From Microbacterium sp. Marseille-Q6648 (GTDB lineage Bacteria; Actinomycetota; Actinomycetes; Actinomycetales; Microbacteriaceae): DNA of 64,000 bases. The position numbers were made by a program, and so were the translations under genes. The notes under the pieces are model-generated. The model was not told where the DNA came from and searched no databases. It worked only from the letters and a program-made list of their open reading frames with translations. Shown one piece after another: positions 9,085-17,458 of the stretch. The stretch's first letter is position 1, and every line of letters begins with the position of its first letter. The stretch spans positions 620,001 through 684,000 of the forward strand of contig NZ_CALPBZ010000001.1 in the NCBI RefSeq assembly GCF_943181415.1. Reading direction: 5' to 3'.

Positions 9085-9622
9085 ATCCCCGACGTCTCGC
9101 CTCGAGGTGTGTCGTCGTGTGGGCGCGATACGCGTCGGCGTTGCGCCGAAGCCCCTCCCGCTCCTCGGCGGTGAGCGCCCGTCGCACCTTCGCCGGGACA
9201 CCGGCGACGAGTGAGCCGTCGGGGATCTCGGCTCCTTCGAGCACCACCGCTCCCCCGGCGACGAGGCACTCCACGCCGATACGGGCGCCGTTGAGCACCA
9301 CCGCCCCCATCCCGATCAGCGAGCCGTCGCCGATCGCGCAGCCGTGGATGACCGCGTTGTGTCCCACCGATACGTCCGCCCCGATCACGGCGGGGAAGCC
9401 GCGGTCGACGTGCACGGCGACCCCGTCCTGCAGGTTGCTGCCCTCGCCGACGATGATCGTCGCGGCCTCTGCTCGCAGGACGGCGTTGTACCACACGCTG
9501 ACGGCGGGGCCGAGCGTCACGTCGCCGACGATGCGCGCACCGTCAGCGACGAACGATGTCGGGTCGAGCCGGGGATCCCTCCCGGGTAGCGACAGGATGC
9601 TGGCACCTTCGGCGACGGTCAT
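9083..9622 (-). CDS. Gamma-carbonic anhydrase family (left-handed beta-helix hexapeptide repeat) protein
   Basis: 179-residue trimer-forming hexapeptide-repeat protein of the gamma-class carbonic anhydrase/PaaY/CaiE group. Imperfect hexapeptide repeats run from about residue 25 to 145. The three expected zinc-ligand histidines are present in VAVHVDRG, SVGHNAVIHGC (the GHNAxxHG signature), so metal binding is likely. Whether it hydrates CO2, acts as a thioesterase like PaaY, or only has a structural role cannot be read from sequence. Start ATG 9622 gives MTVAEGASILSL. It lies 11 bp after the acyltransferase gene on the same strand, so it is probably co-transcribed with it. Confidence 0.88.
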   Translation of the reverse strand: MTVAEGASILSLPGRDPRLDPTSFVADGARIVGDVTLGPAVSVWYNAVLRAEAATIIVGEGSNLQDGVAVHVDRGFPAVIGADVSVGHNAVIHGCAIGDGSLIGMGAVVLNGARIGVECLVAGGAVVLEGAEIPDGSLVAGVPAKVRRALTAEEREGLRRNADAYRAHTTTHLEARRRG

Positions 9623-9633
9623 GAGACCGCACT

Positions 9634-11745
9634 CTACGGCGCGCTCGAGCCCAGCGCCTCTTCGATGGCGGCGGTGTACCAGGGCGCGAGCGTGTCGGCG
9701 AAGGTGACCGTCAGATGGTCCTGGTCACGATAGATGTTGGCGCCGCCCACGACCGTGCGGCACCTGTCGGCGTCGCAGAACACGTCGGTGAAGTCCAGCA
9801 GCGTGACCCCCGGCATCCCCTCGGCGGCTTCGCGGAGCGGGTCGTCGGCGACGAGCACCTCACCCCGGCCGGCATCGCACTCGGCCTGGTCCCGCGTGCG
9901 CAGGCACTTGTTCGGGTCGGTCTCCCACACCGGATTGTCGACCACCGTGACCACCGGGATGCCGCGATCGAGCACCTGGCTCCATGCCTCGCGGTAGCCG
10001 GCGACCGCGGCCTCGGCCGACGACCCGAAACCGGCGGACGCGTAGGGCGTGGTCGCGATCGCAGCGGTGAAGACCGCGTCGATCTGCTGCTCCGACATCG
10101 CGGTCGTCACGCCCTCGCGCCATTCGCTGCACGCGGCGCCGAACGCACCCGGAGTCGCCAGCGGCGTGGTGTTCCACGGGCACGCGCCCTTGAAGTAGGT
10201 GATCAGCCGCCAGCCGTTGTCGTCGGCCATGCGCTGGAACGTGCTCAGCAGCTGGAAGGCATGACTGTCGCCGACGAGCGCGACGGTGGGGGCGTCCTCG
10301 GCGTCGGAGCCGAATTCGCACGAGACCGGGCGGGCGTCGTTCAGCTGGACGAAGCACTGCCCGTCGGCCGGCCGATCGACCCCGGCGAACCCGGGGGCGG
10401 GGAGGATCGAGTCCGACGGCGCGGCATCCGTGCACCCCTCCTCCAGCACGGCGGCGGCGCCGAAGCAGTCCGGCGGGTCGGCGCGGAGGTCCTCGATCGC
10501 CTGCACGCCCTGGCGGTACGCCCCTGCGTTGACCGCCCACGCGCCGCCGGCGACGCCCGCGACGAGGACCATCGCGCCGAGAGAGGCCCACAGCGTGACC
10601 CGCGACGGGCGCGAGGTGAGCACCCGCCACGACCTCACCGGATCCTCGACGAAGCGCTTGGTGAGCCACGCGAGGACGAAGCACAGGGCCAGGAGGGCGA
10701 CACGGTGGTAGATCGTCAGACCCCAGAAGGGCACCGACGGCGCGATGATGATGAGCGGCCAATGCCACAGGTACAGCGAGTAAGAGATGTCGCCCACGAA
10801 CTGGGCCGGACGCAGCGCGAGCACGCGCGTCGGGTACCACCACCGGTCGGTGTTGGACGCGGCGATGATGGCGGCCGCGCCGAGCGTCGGGGCCAGGGCC
10901 GCGTATCCGGGGAAAGGCGTCTGGCCGTCGAAGCGGAACAGCACCGCCAGCAGCGTCAGCACCCCACCCCAGCCGAGGACGAAGCTGATCAGCGGGTGGC
11001 GCACCCGCAGGAGCGGGATGAGGGCGACGAACGCCCCTACGCCGAACTGCCACATGCGGGTGAACGTCACGAAGTACGCCGGCGCCGGATCGGTCAGCGT
11101 GAACACGACGCAGAAGACGAAGGATGCCGCCGTCACGACACCGAGGGCAACGAGGACGGCACGTCGGCGGGTGGCCCGGAAGTGCTTCACGCCGAGCCAC
11201 GCGGCGAACAGCAGGATCAGCGGCCACAGGACGTAGAACTGCTCCTCGAGCGACAGCGACCAGTAGTGCTGCACCGTCGTGGGGTCACCCGAGTGATTGA
11301 GGTAGTCCGCCGAGGTGAAGGCGAGATACCAGTTCTCGACGTAGAACGTCGCCGCGATGATCTCGCTGACCTCGTTCGGCAGCGCCGACAGCGGCATCAG
11401 GTAGGGCGAGCCCGCCACGACCGCGCAGAACAGCAGGACCAGCAGCGACGCGGGCAGCAGCCGGCGGGCGCGTCGGGCCCAGAACTGGGTCAGCCGGACC
11501 GTGCCCGTCTGCATCAGCTCGCGCGTCAGGTGCGCCGTGATGAGGAACCCCGAGATGACGAAGAACACGTCGACGCCGACGTACCCGCCGGGGAAGCGCC
11601 CCGGCCAGAAGTGATAGAGCACCACGAACAGCACGGCGATCGCGCGCAGTCCCTGGACGTGCGGGATGAACCGCGACGACGTCGCGTGCTCGGGAGACTG
11701 TTCGGAGCGCTTCGGCGAAGCCAGGGCATGATCGGCGGACGGCAC
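9634..11745 (-). CDS. Membrane acyltransferase of the OafA/AcylT3-SGNH type
   Basis: 703-residue membrane protein with two parts. Residues about 28-390 form an acyltransferase-3 domain with about ten transmembrane helices and the family start HVQGLRAIAVLFVVLYHFWP; the remaining part, from about residue 470, is an extracytoplasmic SGNH hydrolase-like domain with VALVGDSHAF (Ser nucleophile motif) and a terminal DQDHLT segment carrying the Asp/His pair. Such proteins transfer acetyl or other acyl groups onto surface polysaccharides or peptidoglycan-linked glycans. The start is GTG 11745; TAACGT sits exactly 6 nt upstream, so a leaderless mRNA is possible. Acceptor glycan unknown. Confidence 0.92.
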   Translation of the reverse strand: MPSADHALASPKRSEQSPEHATSSRFIPHVQGLRAIAVLFVVLYHFWPGRFPGGYVGVDVFFVISGFLITAHLTRELMQTGTVRLTQFWARRARRLLPASLLVLLFCAVVAGSPYLMPLSALPNEVSEIIAATFYVENWYLAFTSADYLNHSGDPTTVQHYWSLSLEEQFYVLWPLILLFAAWLGVKHFRATRRRAVLVALGVVTAASFVFCVVFTLTDPAPAYFVTFTRMWQFGVGAFVALIPLLRVRHPLISFVLGWGGVLTLLAVLFRFDGQTPFPGYAALAPTLGAAAIIAASNTDRWWYPTRVLALRPAQFVGDISYSLYLWHWPLIIIAPSVPFWGLTIYHRVALLALCFVLAWLTKRFVEDPVRSWRVLTSRPSRVTLWASLGAMVLVAGVAGGAWAVNAGAYRQGVQAIEDLRADPPDCFGAAAVLEEGCTDAAPSDSILPAPGFAGVDRPADGQCFVQLNDARPVSCEFGSDAEDAPTVALVGDSHAFQLLSTFQRMADDNGWRLITYFKGACPWNTTPLATPGAFGAACSEWREGVTTAMSEQQIDAVFTAAIATTPYASAGFGSSAEAAVAGYREAWSQVLDRGIPVVTVVDNPVWETDPNKCLRTRDQAECDAGRGEVLVADDPLREAAEGMPGVTLLDFTDVFCDADRCRTVVGGANIYRDQDHLTVTFADTLAPWYTAAIEEALGSSAP

Positions 11746-11907
11746 CCCTCGACGTTAGTGCCTGATCCCGGCCGACCCGTTCAGCGAACCACGGCTGCGG
11801 CACGTCGTTAGCCGAGCCTTCGCTTGCTTGCGGAATGGGGAGCGCTGAGTAGCGTTGCACCCAACGTGGCCGGCGCATCTCCGTCGGCCGAGAGGGAGGC
11901 AACCGTC

Positions 11908-12393
11908 ATGACCGATATCACCACCACCCCCGCGACCGCCGCCGACCCCACCGTCGCCGCCGGCGTCGCACAGTTCCTCACCCCCGTCGTCATCGGACTC
12001 CAGGCACTCGCCGTGAACGGCAAGCAGGCGCACTGGAACGTCCGCGGCGCCAACTTCATCGCGATCCACGAACTCCTCGACACCATCGTCGAGAACGCTC
12101 AGAACGGTGCCGACACCGCCGCGGAGCGCATCGTCGCTCTGGGTCTCCCCGTGGACGCACGCGTGTCCACGGTCGCAGCCAAGGCGCAGGCTACTGCCGT
12201 CGCCGCCGGCTTCTCGCCCTGGACCGACACCGTGCGCGCCGTGATCGCCGACATGGACCGCGTCATCGTCGATGTGAAGGCCGCGATCGAGGGGCTCGAC
12301 GAGATCGATCTGACCAGCCAGGACCTCGCGATCTCGATCATGAACGCCCTCGAGAAGGACCGCTGGTTCCTCTTCGCGCACGTCGCGGAGTGA
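11908..12393 (+). CDS. dps: Dps family ferritin-like DNA-protection protein
   Basis: 161-residue mini-ferritin that oxidises and stores iron with H2O2 and in many species coats DNA. The ferroxidase ligands are visible in the helix-A segment KQAHWNVRGANF (His) and in IHELLDTIVENA (Asp/Glu). Start ATG 11908 has a GAGGGAGG ribosome site; the frame is open further upstream but without support. A TTGCGG-16 bp-TAGCGT promoter-like pair lies at 11828-11855. The N-terminus is short, so DNA binding through a basic tail is not evident. Three bases separate its stop from the convergent amidohydrolase stop. Confidence 0.93.
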   Translation: MTDITTTPATAADPTVAAGVAQFLTPVVIGLQALAVNGKQAHWNVRGANFIAIHELLDTIVENAQNGADTAAERIVALGLPVDARVSTVAAKAQATAVAAGFSPWTDTVRAVIADMDRVIVDVKAAIEGLDEIDLTSQDLAISIMNALEKDRWFLFAHVAE

Positions 12394-12396
12394 CGC

Positions 12397-13905
12397 TCAG
12401 ACGCTGACGTGCGTCACGCGGCCGCCCACGATGGTCGCCGCGACGCGCTGACGCCGCAGTTCGGCGTCGTCCGCGGTCAGCGGGTTCCGCTCGCACAGGA
12501 CGAGGTCCGCGGCCGCGCCCGGCTCGATGCGATCCGGTTCCGACGACCCGCCGTGGGTGGATGCCGCGAGTGCGGTGGCGGCATCCACGCGCTGGTCGGG
12601 CTGCCAGGGCGCGCGACCGTCGCGGGTGCGATGCACGGCGGCTGAGATGGCGGCCCAGGGGTCCAGCGGCGACACCGGTGCGTCCGAGCCGAAGAGCAGG
12701 TTGGCGCCGGAGTCGGCCAGCGCCCGCAGCGGGTACGGGCGCGCGGGCTGATCCGCCCACAGTGCGTCGGTCAGGTCACGGTCATCGACCGCGTGCTCGG
12801 GCTGGACGCTGGCCCCCACTCCCAGTCGCGCGAACCGCGGGATGTCGGTGTGGGCGACGAGCTGTGCGTGCTCGATCGTGCCCCATGCCCCTGTCGCCGC
12901 GAAGGCGTCGAGCGCGTGGGTGTTCGCGATGTCGCCGATGGCGTGGATGGCGCACGACAGACCGGCCCCTGCGGCTCGGGCCATGAGATCGCGGAGCTCG
13001 TGCGGAGGCACGGTGAGCAGACCGTGTGGATCGCTTCCGCCGGCATAGGCGTGGGAGCACGCGGCGGTGCGGGTGCCGAGCGAGCCGTCGGTGATGACCT
13101 TGAGGGGTCCCACCCGGACCAGATCCGAGTCGGCGCCGCGCACCGGATCGCCGGATCTGAGCCCCTCGGCGATCGCGCGGTCGAGCATCGCCGGGTAGAT
13201 CCCGAACTCCACGCGGAGGACGTCGAACCCCGCCTCCAGGCGCCGCGCCCACGCTTCTTCGTTCCATGACATGTCGAGGTCGACGAGACCGACCACGCCC
13301 CGTGCCGCCGCCTCGCGAGACATGCGCTGGACGGCACGATCCGCCGTCTCGGGAGCGACGGCGTTCAGGCGACGTGAGATCTCGAAGGCGGGTTCTTCGC
13401 GGAGCACGCCTGTGGGGGACGGGTCCAGGCCCTCACGGCGCAGCGCCGCGGAGTTAAGCCAGACGCTGTGGACGTCGGCGTTGATCAGGTAGGTGGGGGT
13501 CTCCCCCGTCCGCGCGTCCAGCGCGGCGAGTGTGGGTTCGTCGGGCCAGAGCGCGTCGCGGAAGCCCGTACCCACCCGGATGCCGGTGTCCTGCGGGTCC
13601 GCCTCGCCCATGATCGCAGCGGCATGCGCCGCGGACTCGGCGTGACCGAGCTTCACCCGCTCGGCCGCCAGCGCCCACTGCACGACGTGGACGTGGTGGT
13701 CCCACAGTCCCGGCACGAGCCAGCACCCGTCACCGTCGAGGACCAGCCCGTCGAGCGTGAGGAACCCGGCCGGCGCGATATCGACGATCCGGCCCTGCGA
13801 GAGCACCAGGTCCATCGGGCCGGCCTCGGGCAGCAGCTCGCTGCCGGGGCCGACGATACGGACGTTGCGCAGGCCCGAGACCGCGTCGCCGACGGCGTGC
13901 CTCAT
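12397..13905 (-). CDS. Amidohydrolase 3 family (YtcJ-like) metal-dependent hydrolase
   Basis: 502-residue TIM-barrel amidohydrolase. The N-terminal metal HxH is in GLWDHHVHVVQWA near residues 63-75; further ligand segments are SCAIHAIGDIANTHALDAF and LFGSDAPVSPLDPW (catalytic Asp), and the C-terminal composite domain ends TIVGGRVTHVSV. YtcJ-like enzymes act on N-acyl or imide substrates, but substrates are rarely known. Start ATG 13905 overlaps the stop of the upstream FMN-binding gene (ATGA), so the two are translationally coupled, which hints at a shared small-molecule pathway. Convergent with dps, 3 bp apart. Confidence 0.9.
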   Translation of the reverse strand: MRHAVGDAVSGLRNVRIVGPGSELLPEAGPMDLVLSQGRIVDIAPAGFLTLDGLVLDGDGCWLVPGLWDHHVHVVQWALAAERVKLGHAESAAHAAAIMGEADPQDTGIRVGTGFRDALWPDEPTLAALDARTGETPTYLINADVHSVWLNSAALRREGLDPSPTGVLREEPAFEISRRLNAVAPETADRAVQRMSREAAARGVVGLVDLDMSWNEEAWARRLEAGFDVLRVEFGIYPAMLDRAIAEGLRSGDPVRGADSDLVRVGPLKVITDGSLGTRTAACSHAYAGGSDPHGLLTVPPHELRDLMARAAGAGLSCAIHAIGDIANTHALDAFAATGAWGTIEHAQLVAHTDIPRFARLGVGASVQPEHAVDDRDLTDALWADQPARPYPLRALADSGANLLFGSDAPVSPLDPWAAISAAVHRTRDGRAPWQPDQRVDAATALAASTHGGSSEPDRIEPGAAADLVLCERNPLTADDAELRRQRVAATIVGGRVTHVSV

Positions 13906-14537
13906 CGGCGTCCCCTCGCCTCTTCCGCCCGGCGCATCTCGTCGGCGAGGGCGGAGTCGAGCGGCAGGCCGCGCGCAGCCACTTCGCGCGCGATGGTCTC
14001 GACGGTCTCGACGGGCTTGTTCTGGCTGAGTTTGCGCTTGGCCACCACGCGCGACGGGGTGAGGCGGAACCCGACGGTGCCGCGCTCGAGACGGGTGACG
14101 AACTCCTCGTCGTTGGGGAGCTCCCACAGACCGCGCGGCTGCGGCATCCCCCGCTCGAAGCGATCGACGAGGCGCTCGAGGACACGGAGGTTCTCGTCGG
14201 CCGAAAGGATCTCGGGCACGCCCGACAGGTGCGCCGACACGAAGTTCCAGGTCGGGACCGCCGCGACGTCGCCGTACCATCCGGGCGAGATGTATCCATG
14301 GGGGCCCTGGACGACGACCAGCAGTTCGCGTTCGCCCAGACCGTGGACCAGATCGTCGGGCTTGCCGACGTGACCGACGATCGTGAGGTCGTCCCGCCCG
14401 CCGTCGAGCATGACGGCGTAGTGCGAGGCGACCAGGCCGTCCTCGGTATGGCTGACGAGGGTGACCCACGGATTCTCGTCGATCAGCCGTCGAAGCTCGG
14501 CGACGTCGGTCATGGCGAAGCTGGGGTTCTGCCGCAT
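13902..14537 (-). CDS. FMN-binding negative transcriptional regulator family protein (PaiB-like)
   Basis: 211-residue split-barrel flavin-binding protein of the PaiB family, named after Bacillus subtilis PaiB, a repressor of sporulation and protease genes. Visible family segments are VTLVSHTEDGLVASHYAVM near the N-terminus, QGPHGYISPGWYG and VPTWNFVSAHLSG in the middle, and AKRKLSQNKP near residues 171-180. No HTH is visible, so a catalytic or flavin-dependent role is equally possible. Start ATG 14537 lies 4 bp after the nei stop; its own stop overlaps the amidohydrolase start. Confidence 0.88.
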   Translation of the reverse strand: MRQNPSFAMTDVAELRRLIDENPWVTLVSHTEDGLVASHYAVMLDGGRDDLTIVGHVGKPDDLVHGLGERELLVVVQGPHGYISPGWYGDVAAVPTWNFVSAHLSGVPEILSADENLRVLERLVDRFERGMPQPRGLWELPNDEEFVTRLERGTVGFRLTPSRVVAKRKLSQNKPVETVETIAREVAARGLPLDSALADEMRRAEEARGRR

Positions 14538-14541
14538 GGGG

Positions 14542-15546
14542 TCAGCCCTTCTGACAGTTCGGGCACCAGTACAGCTTGCGACCGGCGGCCTCTTCGACGA
14601 CCACCTCGGTCCCGCACACGCGGCACGGCAGTCCTGCACGGTGGTACACCCAGTGGCGGTCGTCGCGGTGAGCCATCGCCCGACGGTAGTCCTCGGGCGA
14701 GAGATCGTCCATGGTCATCATCTGACCCGTCTCGACACCGATCGACAGCAGGCGAACCCAATCGCGCCAGATTCCGCGGAGCACGTCGACGGGGACGTCC
14801 TTGCCGGGAGAATGAGGATCGAGCCGGGCGCGGAAGAGGAGCTCCGCGCGGTACACGTTCCCGATGCCGCTCACCACGGCCGGGTCCATCAGCTGGAGGC
14901 CGATCGCCGTGCGCTTGGCGCGCACGGTGTCGACGAAGCGCGCCTCGCCCTCCTCGACGTCGTCCACGAGGGGATCCGGACCCAGCCGGGCGATGGCGGC
15001 GGCGACCTCGTCCGGCGTCTGCAGCTCGCACGCGGTCGGCCCGCGCAGGTCGGCGCACGTCGTCTCGGTGAGCAGCCGGAGCCGGACCTGTCCCACGACC
15101 GGCGGCGGCCACGTGCCGTCGTCATCCTGAAGGCCCGTGGTCTGCTCCGACATCCGGACGTGACCGCGTGCCCGACGGGGCGCGCCGATCGAGGTCAGCG
15201 AGTTCTCGCCGGCGGTGTCGAACACGGCATCGCCGGGGACGACGGCGCCGCGCTGGTTCGTCTGCCCCATCCGGCCGTTCGCCGCGGCGATCGTGGCGTC
15301 GATCGAGATGTCGCCGGCGAAGTCCCACGCGCCGTACATGCCCAGGTGCACGCGGAGCCAGATGTCACCGTCGAACTCGAGGAACATCTGCTTGCCCACG
15401 GCCCGGACCGAGGTGGCCGTCCGCCCGTCCACGACCGAGGCGCCCTCGGCGAACCGGCCCTGCGGGCTGGAGGCCGACACGGCACGACCCACGATGTTGC
15501 GGTCGAACTGTCGGGCGATGCGGTGGACCGAATGCCCTTCGGGCAT
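14542..15546 (-). CDS. nei: Fpg/Nei family DNA glycosylase and AP lyase (Nei2-like)
   Basis: 334-residue base-excision repair enzyme. The N-terminal MPEGHSVHR carries the catalytic Pro2 and Glu3 exposed after Met removal; PEGH is typical of endonuclease VIII rather than Fpg (PELPE). The helix-two-turn-helix segment includes PAVVSGIGNVYRAELLF, and the C-terminal zinc finger is CRVCG...CPNCQ. It is larger than E. coli Nei (263 aa), with extra loops as in mycobacterial homologues. Start ATG 15546 lies 4 bp after the rpiB stop. Nei beside rpiB matches the order Rv2464c-Rv2465c in Mycobacterium tuberculosis. Confidence 0.94.
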   Translation of the reverse strand: MPEGHSVHRIARQFDRNIVGRAVSASSPQGRFAEGASVVDGRTATSVRAVGKQMFLEFDGDIWLRVHLGMYGAWDFAGDISIDATIAAANGRMGQTNQRGAVVPGDAVFDTAGENSLTSIGAPRRARGHVRMSEQTTGLQDDDGTWPPPVVGQVRLRLLTETTCADLRGPTACELQTPDEVAAAIARLGPDPLVDDVEEGEARFVDTVRAKRTAIGLQLMDPAVVSGIGNVYRAELLFRARLDPHSPGKDVPVDVLRGIWRDWVRLLSIGVETGQMMTMDDLSPEDYRRAMAHRDDRHWVYHRAGLPCRVCGTEVVVEEAAGRKLYWCPNCQKG

Positions 15547-15550
15547 CGGG

Positions 15551-16096
15551 TCAGCCCGCTTCGGGGTCGAACGAGCTGTCGTCGGCGTCGAGGACGTCGG
15601 GCACACCCGTGACCGCACGCGGGTCGGGCTCCAACGTGCCGTCGGTCTCGTACGCCGCGAGCTGCCGGATCCGCCTCGCGTGGCGCTCCTCGCCCGAGAA
15701 CGGGGTGGCGATGAACCGGTCGATGAACGACAGCGCCTCATCGAAGGTGTGCTGGCGCGCGCCGATCGCGATGACGTTGGCGTCGTTGTGCTCGCGCGCG
15801 AGTTCCGCGGTCGCCACGCTCCACACGAGGGCGGCACGCACCCCGGTCACCTTGTTCGCTGCGATCTGCTCGCCGTTGCCCGAACCCCCGAACACCACCC
15901 CGAGCGCCTCGACACCGTCCCGCTGGTCGGTCACGACCGCCTGCGCCGCGCGGATGCAGAAAGCGGGGTAGTCGTCCAGCGGGTCGTACTCGACGGGTCC
16001 GTGATCGCGGACCTCGTGGCCCTGCGCGGCGAGGTGATGCTGCAGCTGCGTCGAGAACTCGAGGCCGGCGTGATCGGTCGCGATGTGGATGCGCAT
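15551..16096 (-). CDS. rpiB: Ribose-5-phosphate isomerase B
   Basis: Interconverts ribose 5-phosphate and ribulose 5-phosphate in the pentose phosphate pathway. The family core IATDHAGLEF is at the N-terminus and GGSGNGEQIAANK near residues 71-83. The catalytic Cys of E. coli RpiB is absent and the Glu of GNGEQ stands in its place, as in M. tuberculosis RpiB where this Glu is the general base. 181 residues, longer than the roughly 150 of E. coli because of a C-terminal Asp/Pro-rich tail. Start ATG 16096 follows the ferrochelatase stop by 20 bp. Confidence 0.95.
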   Translation of the reverse strand: MRIHIATDHAGLEFSTQLQHHLAAQGHEVRDHGPVEYDPLDDYPAFCIRAAQAVVTDQRDGVEALGVVFGGSGNGEQIAANKVTGVRAALVWSVATAELAREHNDANVIAIGARQHTFDEALSFIDRFIATPFSGEERHARRIRQLAAYETDGTLEPDPRAVTGVPDVLDADDSSFDPEAG

Positions 16097-16116
16097 GAGC
16101 CCAATCCTAGAGTCGC

Positions 16117-17325
16117 CTAGGGGGCGATCCCGGCCGCCGCCGGCTTGAAGCCGGCCCGGATGTTCTCGCAGCAGCCCGGCCGGCACACGTCGTACCAGGG
16201 GCCGAGCGCGGTGCGGTGAGGACGCTCCGCCGCCGGGGTTCCCCGAAGCCGCTCCTCGACGAGATCGATCAGCCCGCTGACGAAGGCCGGATCGATCCCG
16301 GGCGTGGGCGTGCGCACCGCGCGAAGGCCGGCGTCGGCCGCCGCCTCCATCGCCTCGGTGTCGAGATCCCACAGCACTTCCATGTGGTCGCTGACGAACC
16401 CGAGCGGCACGATCACGACGCTGGTGACGCCCGCGGCGGGCAGGGTCTCGATCACGTCGCAGACATCGGGCTCGAGCCACGGCTGGGTGGGCGGACCGGA
16501 CCGCGACTGGTACACGAGATCCCACGCGATGCCGAGGGCTCCGTCGACCTCGGCGGCGACGGCGTCCATGACCACGTGCGCGACGGCCATGTGCTGTGCG
16601 GCATAGGCGCCGCCCTCGCCGAGCTCGAGGTCGCGTGGACCCGATCGCTCCGCGTCCGCGAGGGGGATGCTGTGCGTGGAGAAGAGCACGCGGATCTCCG
16701 CGGCAGGCACACCTTCGGCCAGCAGCCCGGCGATCGCATCGCGCACGCCGTCGACGAAGGGGGCGACGAAGCCGGGGTGGTCGAAGAACTGGCGGACCTT
16801 GTCGATGGTCACCGTCTCGCCCAGGCCCGTGGCGGTCAGGACGCGGGCGTAATCCTCGCGATACTGCCGGCAGCTCGAGAACGACGAGTACGCGCTCGTG
16901 GCCAGCCCCAGCAGCGTGGTGTGCCCGGCCTCGGCGGCGTCGGTCACGGCCTCCTCGAGGTACGGCGCCCAGTTGCGGTTGCCCCAGTACACCGGCAGGT
17001 CGATGCCGCGGCGTGCGAGCTCGGCCTCGAGGGCCTGCTTGAGCGCGCGGTTCTGGGCGTTGATCGGGCTCACGCCGCCGAAGTGCCGATAGTGATGGGC
17101 GACTTCTTCCAGGCGCTCATCGGGGATGCCGCGCCCGCGCGTCACGTTGCGCAGGAACGGGATCACGTCGTCCTGCCCTTCCGGGCCTCCGAATCCCGCC
17201 AGCAGCAGCGCGTCGTAGGCGACCGGGACCTCGACGTGGCGAGGACCGCCGGATGCGGCATCCGAAGAGAACGGGACGCGGTCGGAGGTGGCGGCGGGGG
17301 GCTCGGGATGCTGGTTCGCACTCAC
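16117..17325 (-). CDS. hemH: Ferrochelatase, probably coproporphyrin III ferrochelatase with a C-terminal Cys cluster
   Basis: 402-residue enzyme that inserts Fe2+ into a porphyrin. The core LLAGFGGPEGQDDV is near residue 45 and the metal-site His is in LFSTHSIPL. The C-terminus has VCRPGCCENIR, which with an internal Cys fits the [2Fe-2S]-binding ferrochelatases of actinobacteria, organisms that normally use the coproporphyrin-dependent haem route (so CpfC may be the better name). No other haem gene is adjacent. Start GTG 17325 is the first plausible start inside a longer open frame; CAGGAT sits 6 nt upstream, so the mRNA may be leaderless or use GGTGGG as a ribosome site. Divergent from pepN. 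Confidence 0.93.
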   Translation of the reverse strand: MSANQHPEPPAATSDRVPFSSDAASGGPRHVEVPVAYDALLLAGFGGPEGQDDVIPFLRNVTRGRGIPDERLEEVAHHYRHFGGVSPINAQNRALKQALEAELARRGIDLPVYWGNRNWAPYLEEAVTDAAEAGHTTLLGLATSAYSSFSSCRQYREDYARVLTATGLGETVTIDKVRQFFDHPGFVAPFVDGVRDAIAGLLAEGVPAAEIRVLFSTHSIPLADAERSGPRDLELGEGGAYAAQHMAVAHVVMDAVAAEVDGALGIAWDLVYQSRSGPPTQPWLEPDVCDVIETLPAAGVTSVVIVPLGFVSDHMEVLWDLDTEAMEAAADAGLRAVRTPTPGIDPAFVSGLIDLVEERLRGTPAAERPHRTALGPWYDVCRPGCCENIRAGFKPAAAGIAP

Positions 17326-17458
17326 CCCACCATCCTGACACCGTTCCGGAGGGGCTGGCGTAGGCTTGAGCGGTTGCCGCCGGCGCCAGCAGCGCCCCCG
17401 TGCGGCACCAGAGCTCAGCTCATCGAAGCATCCACCCTCACCCACGGGAGCAAATGCA

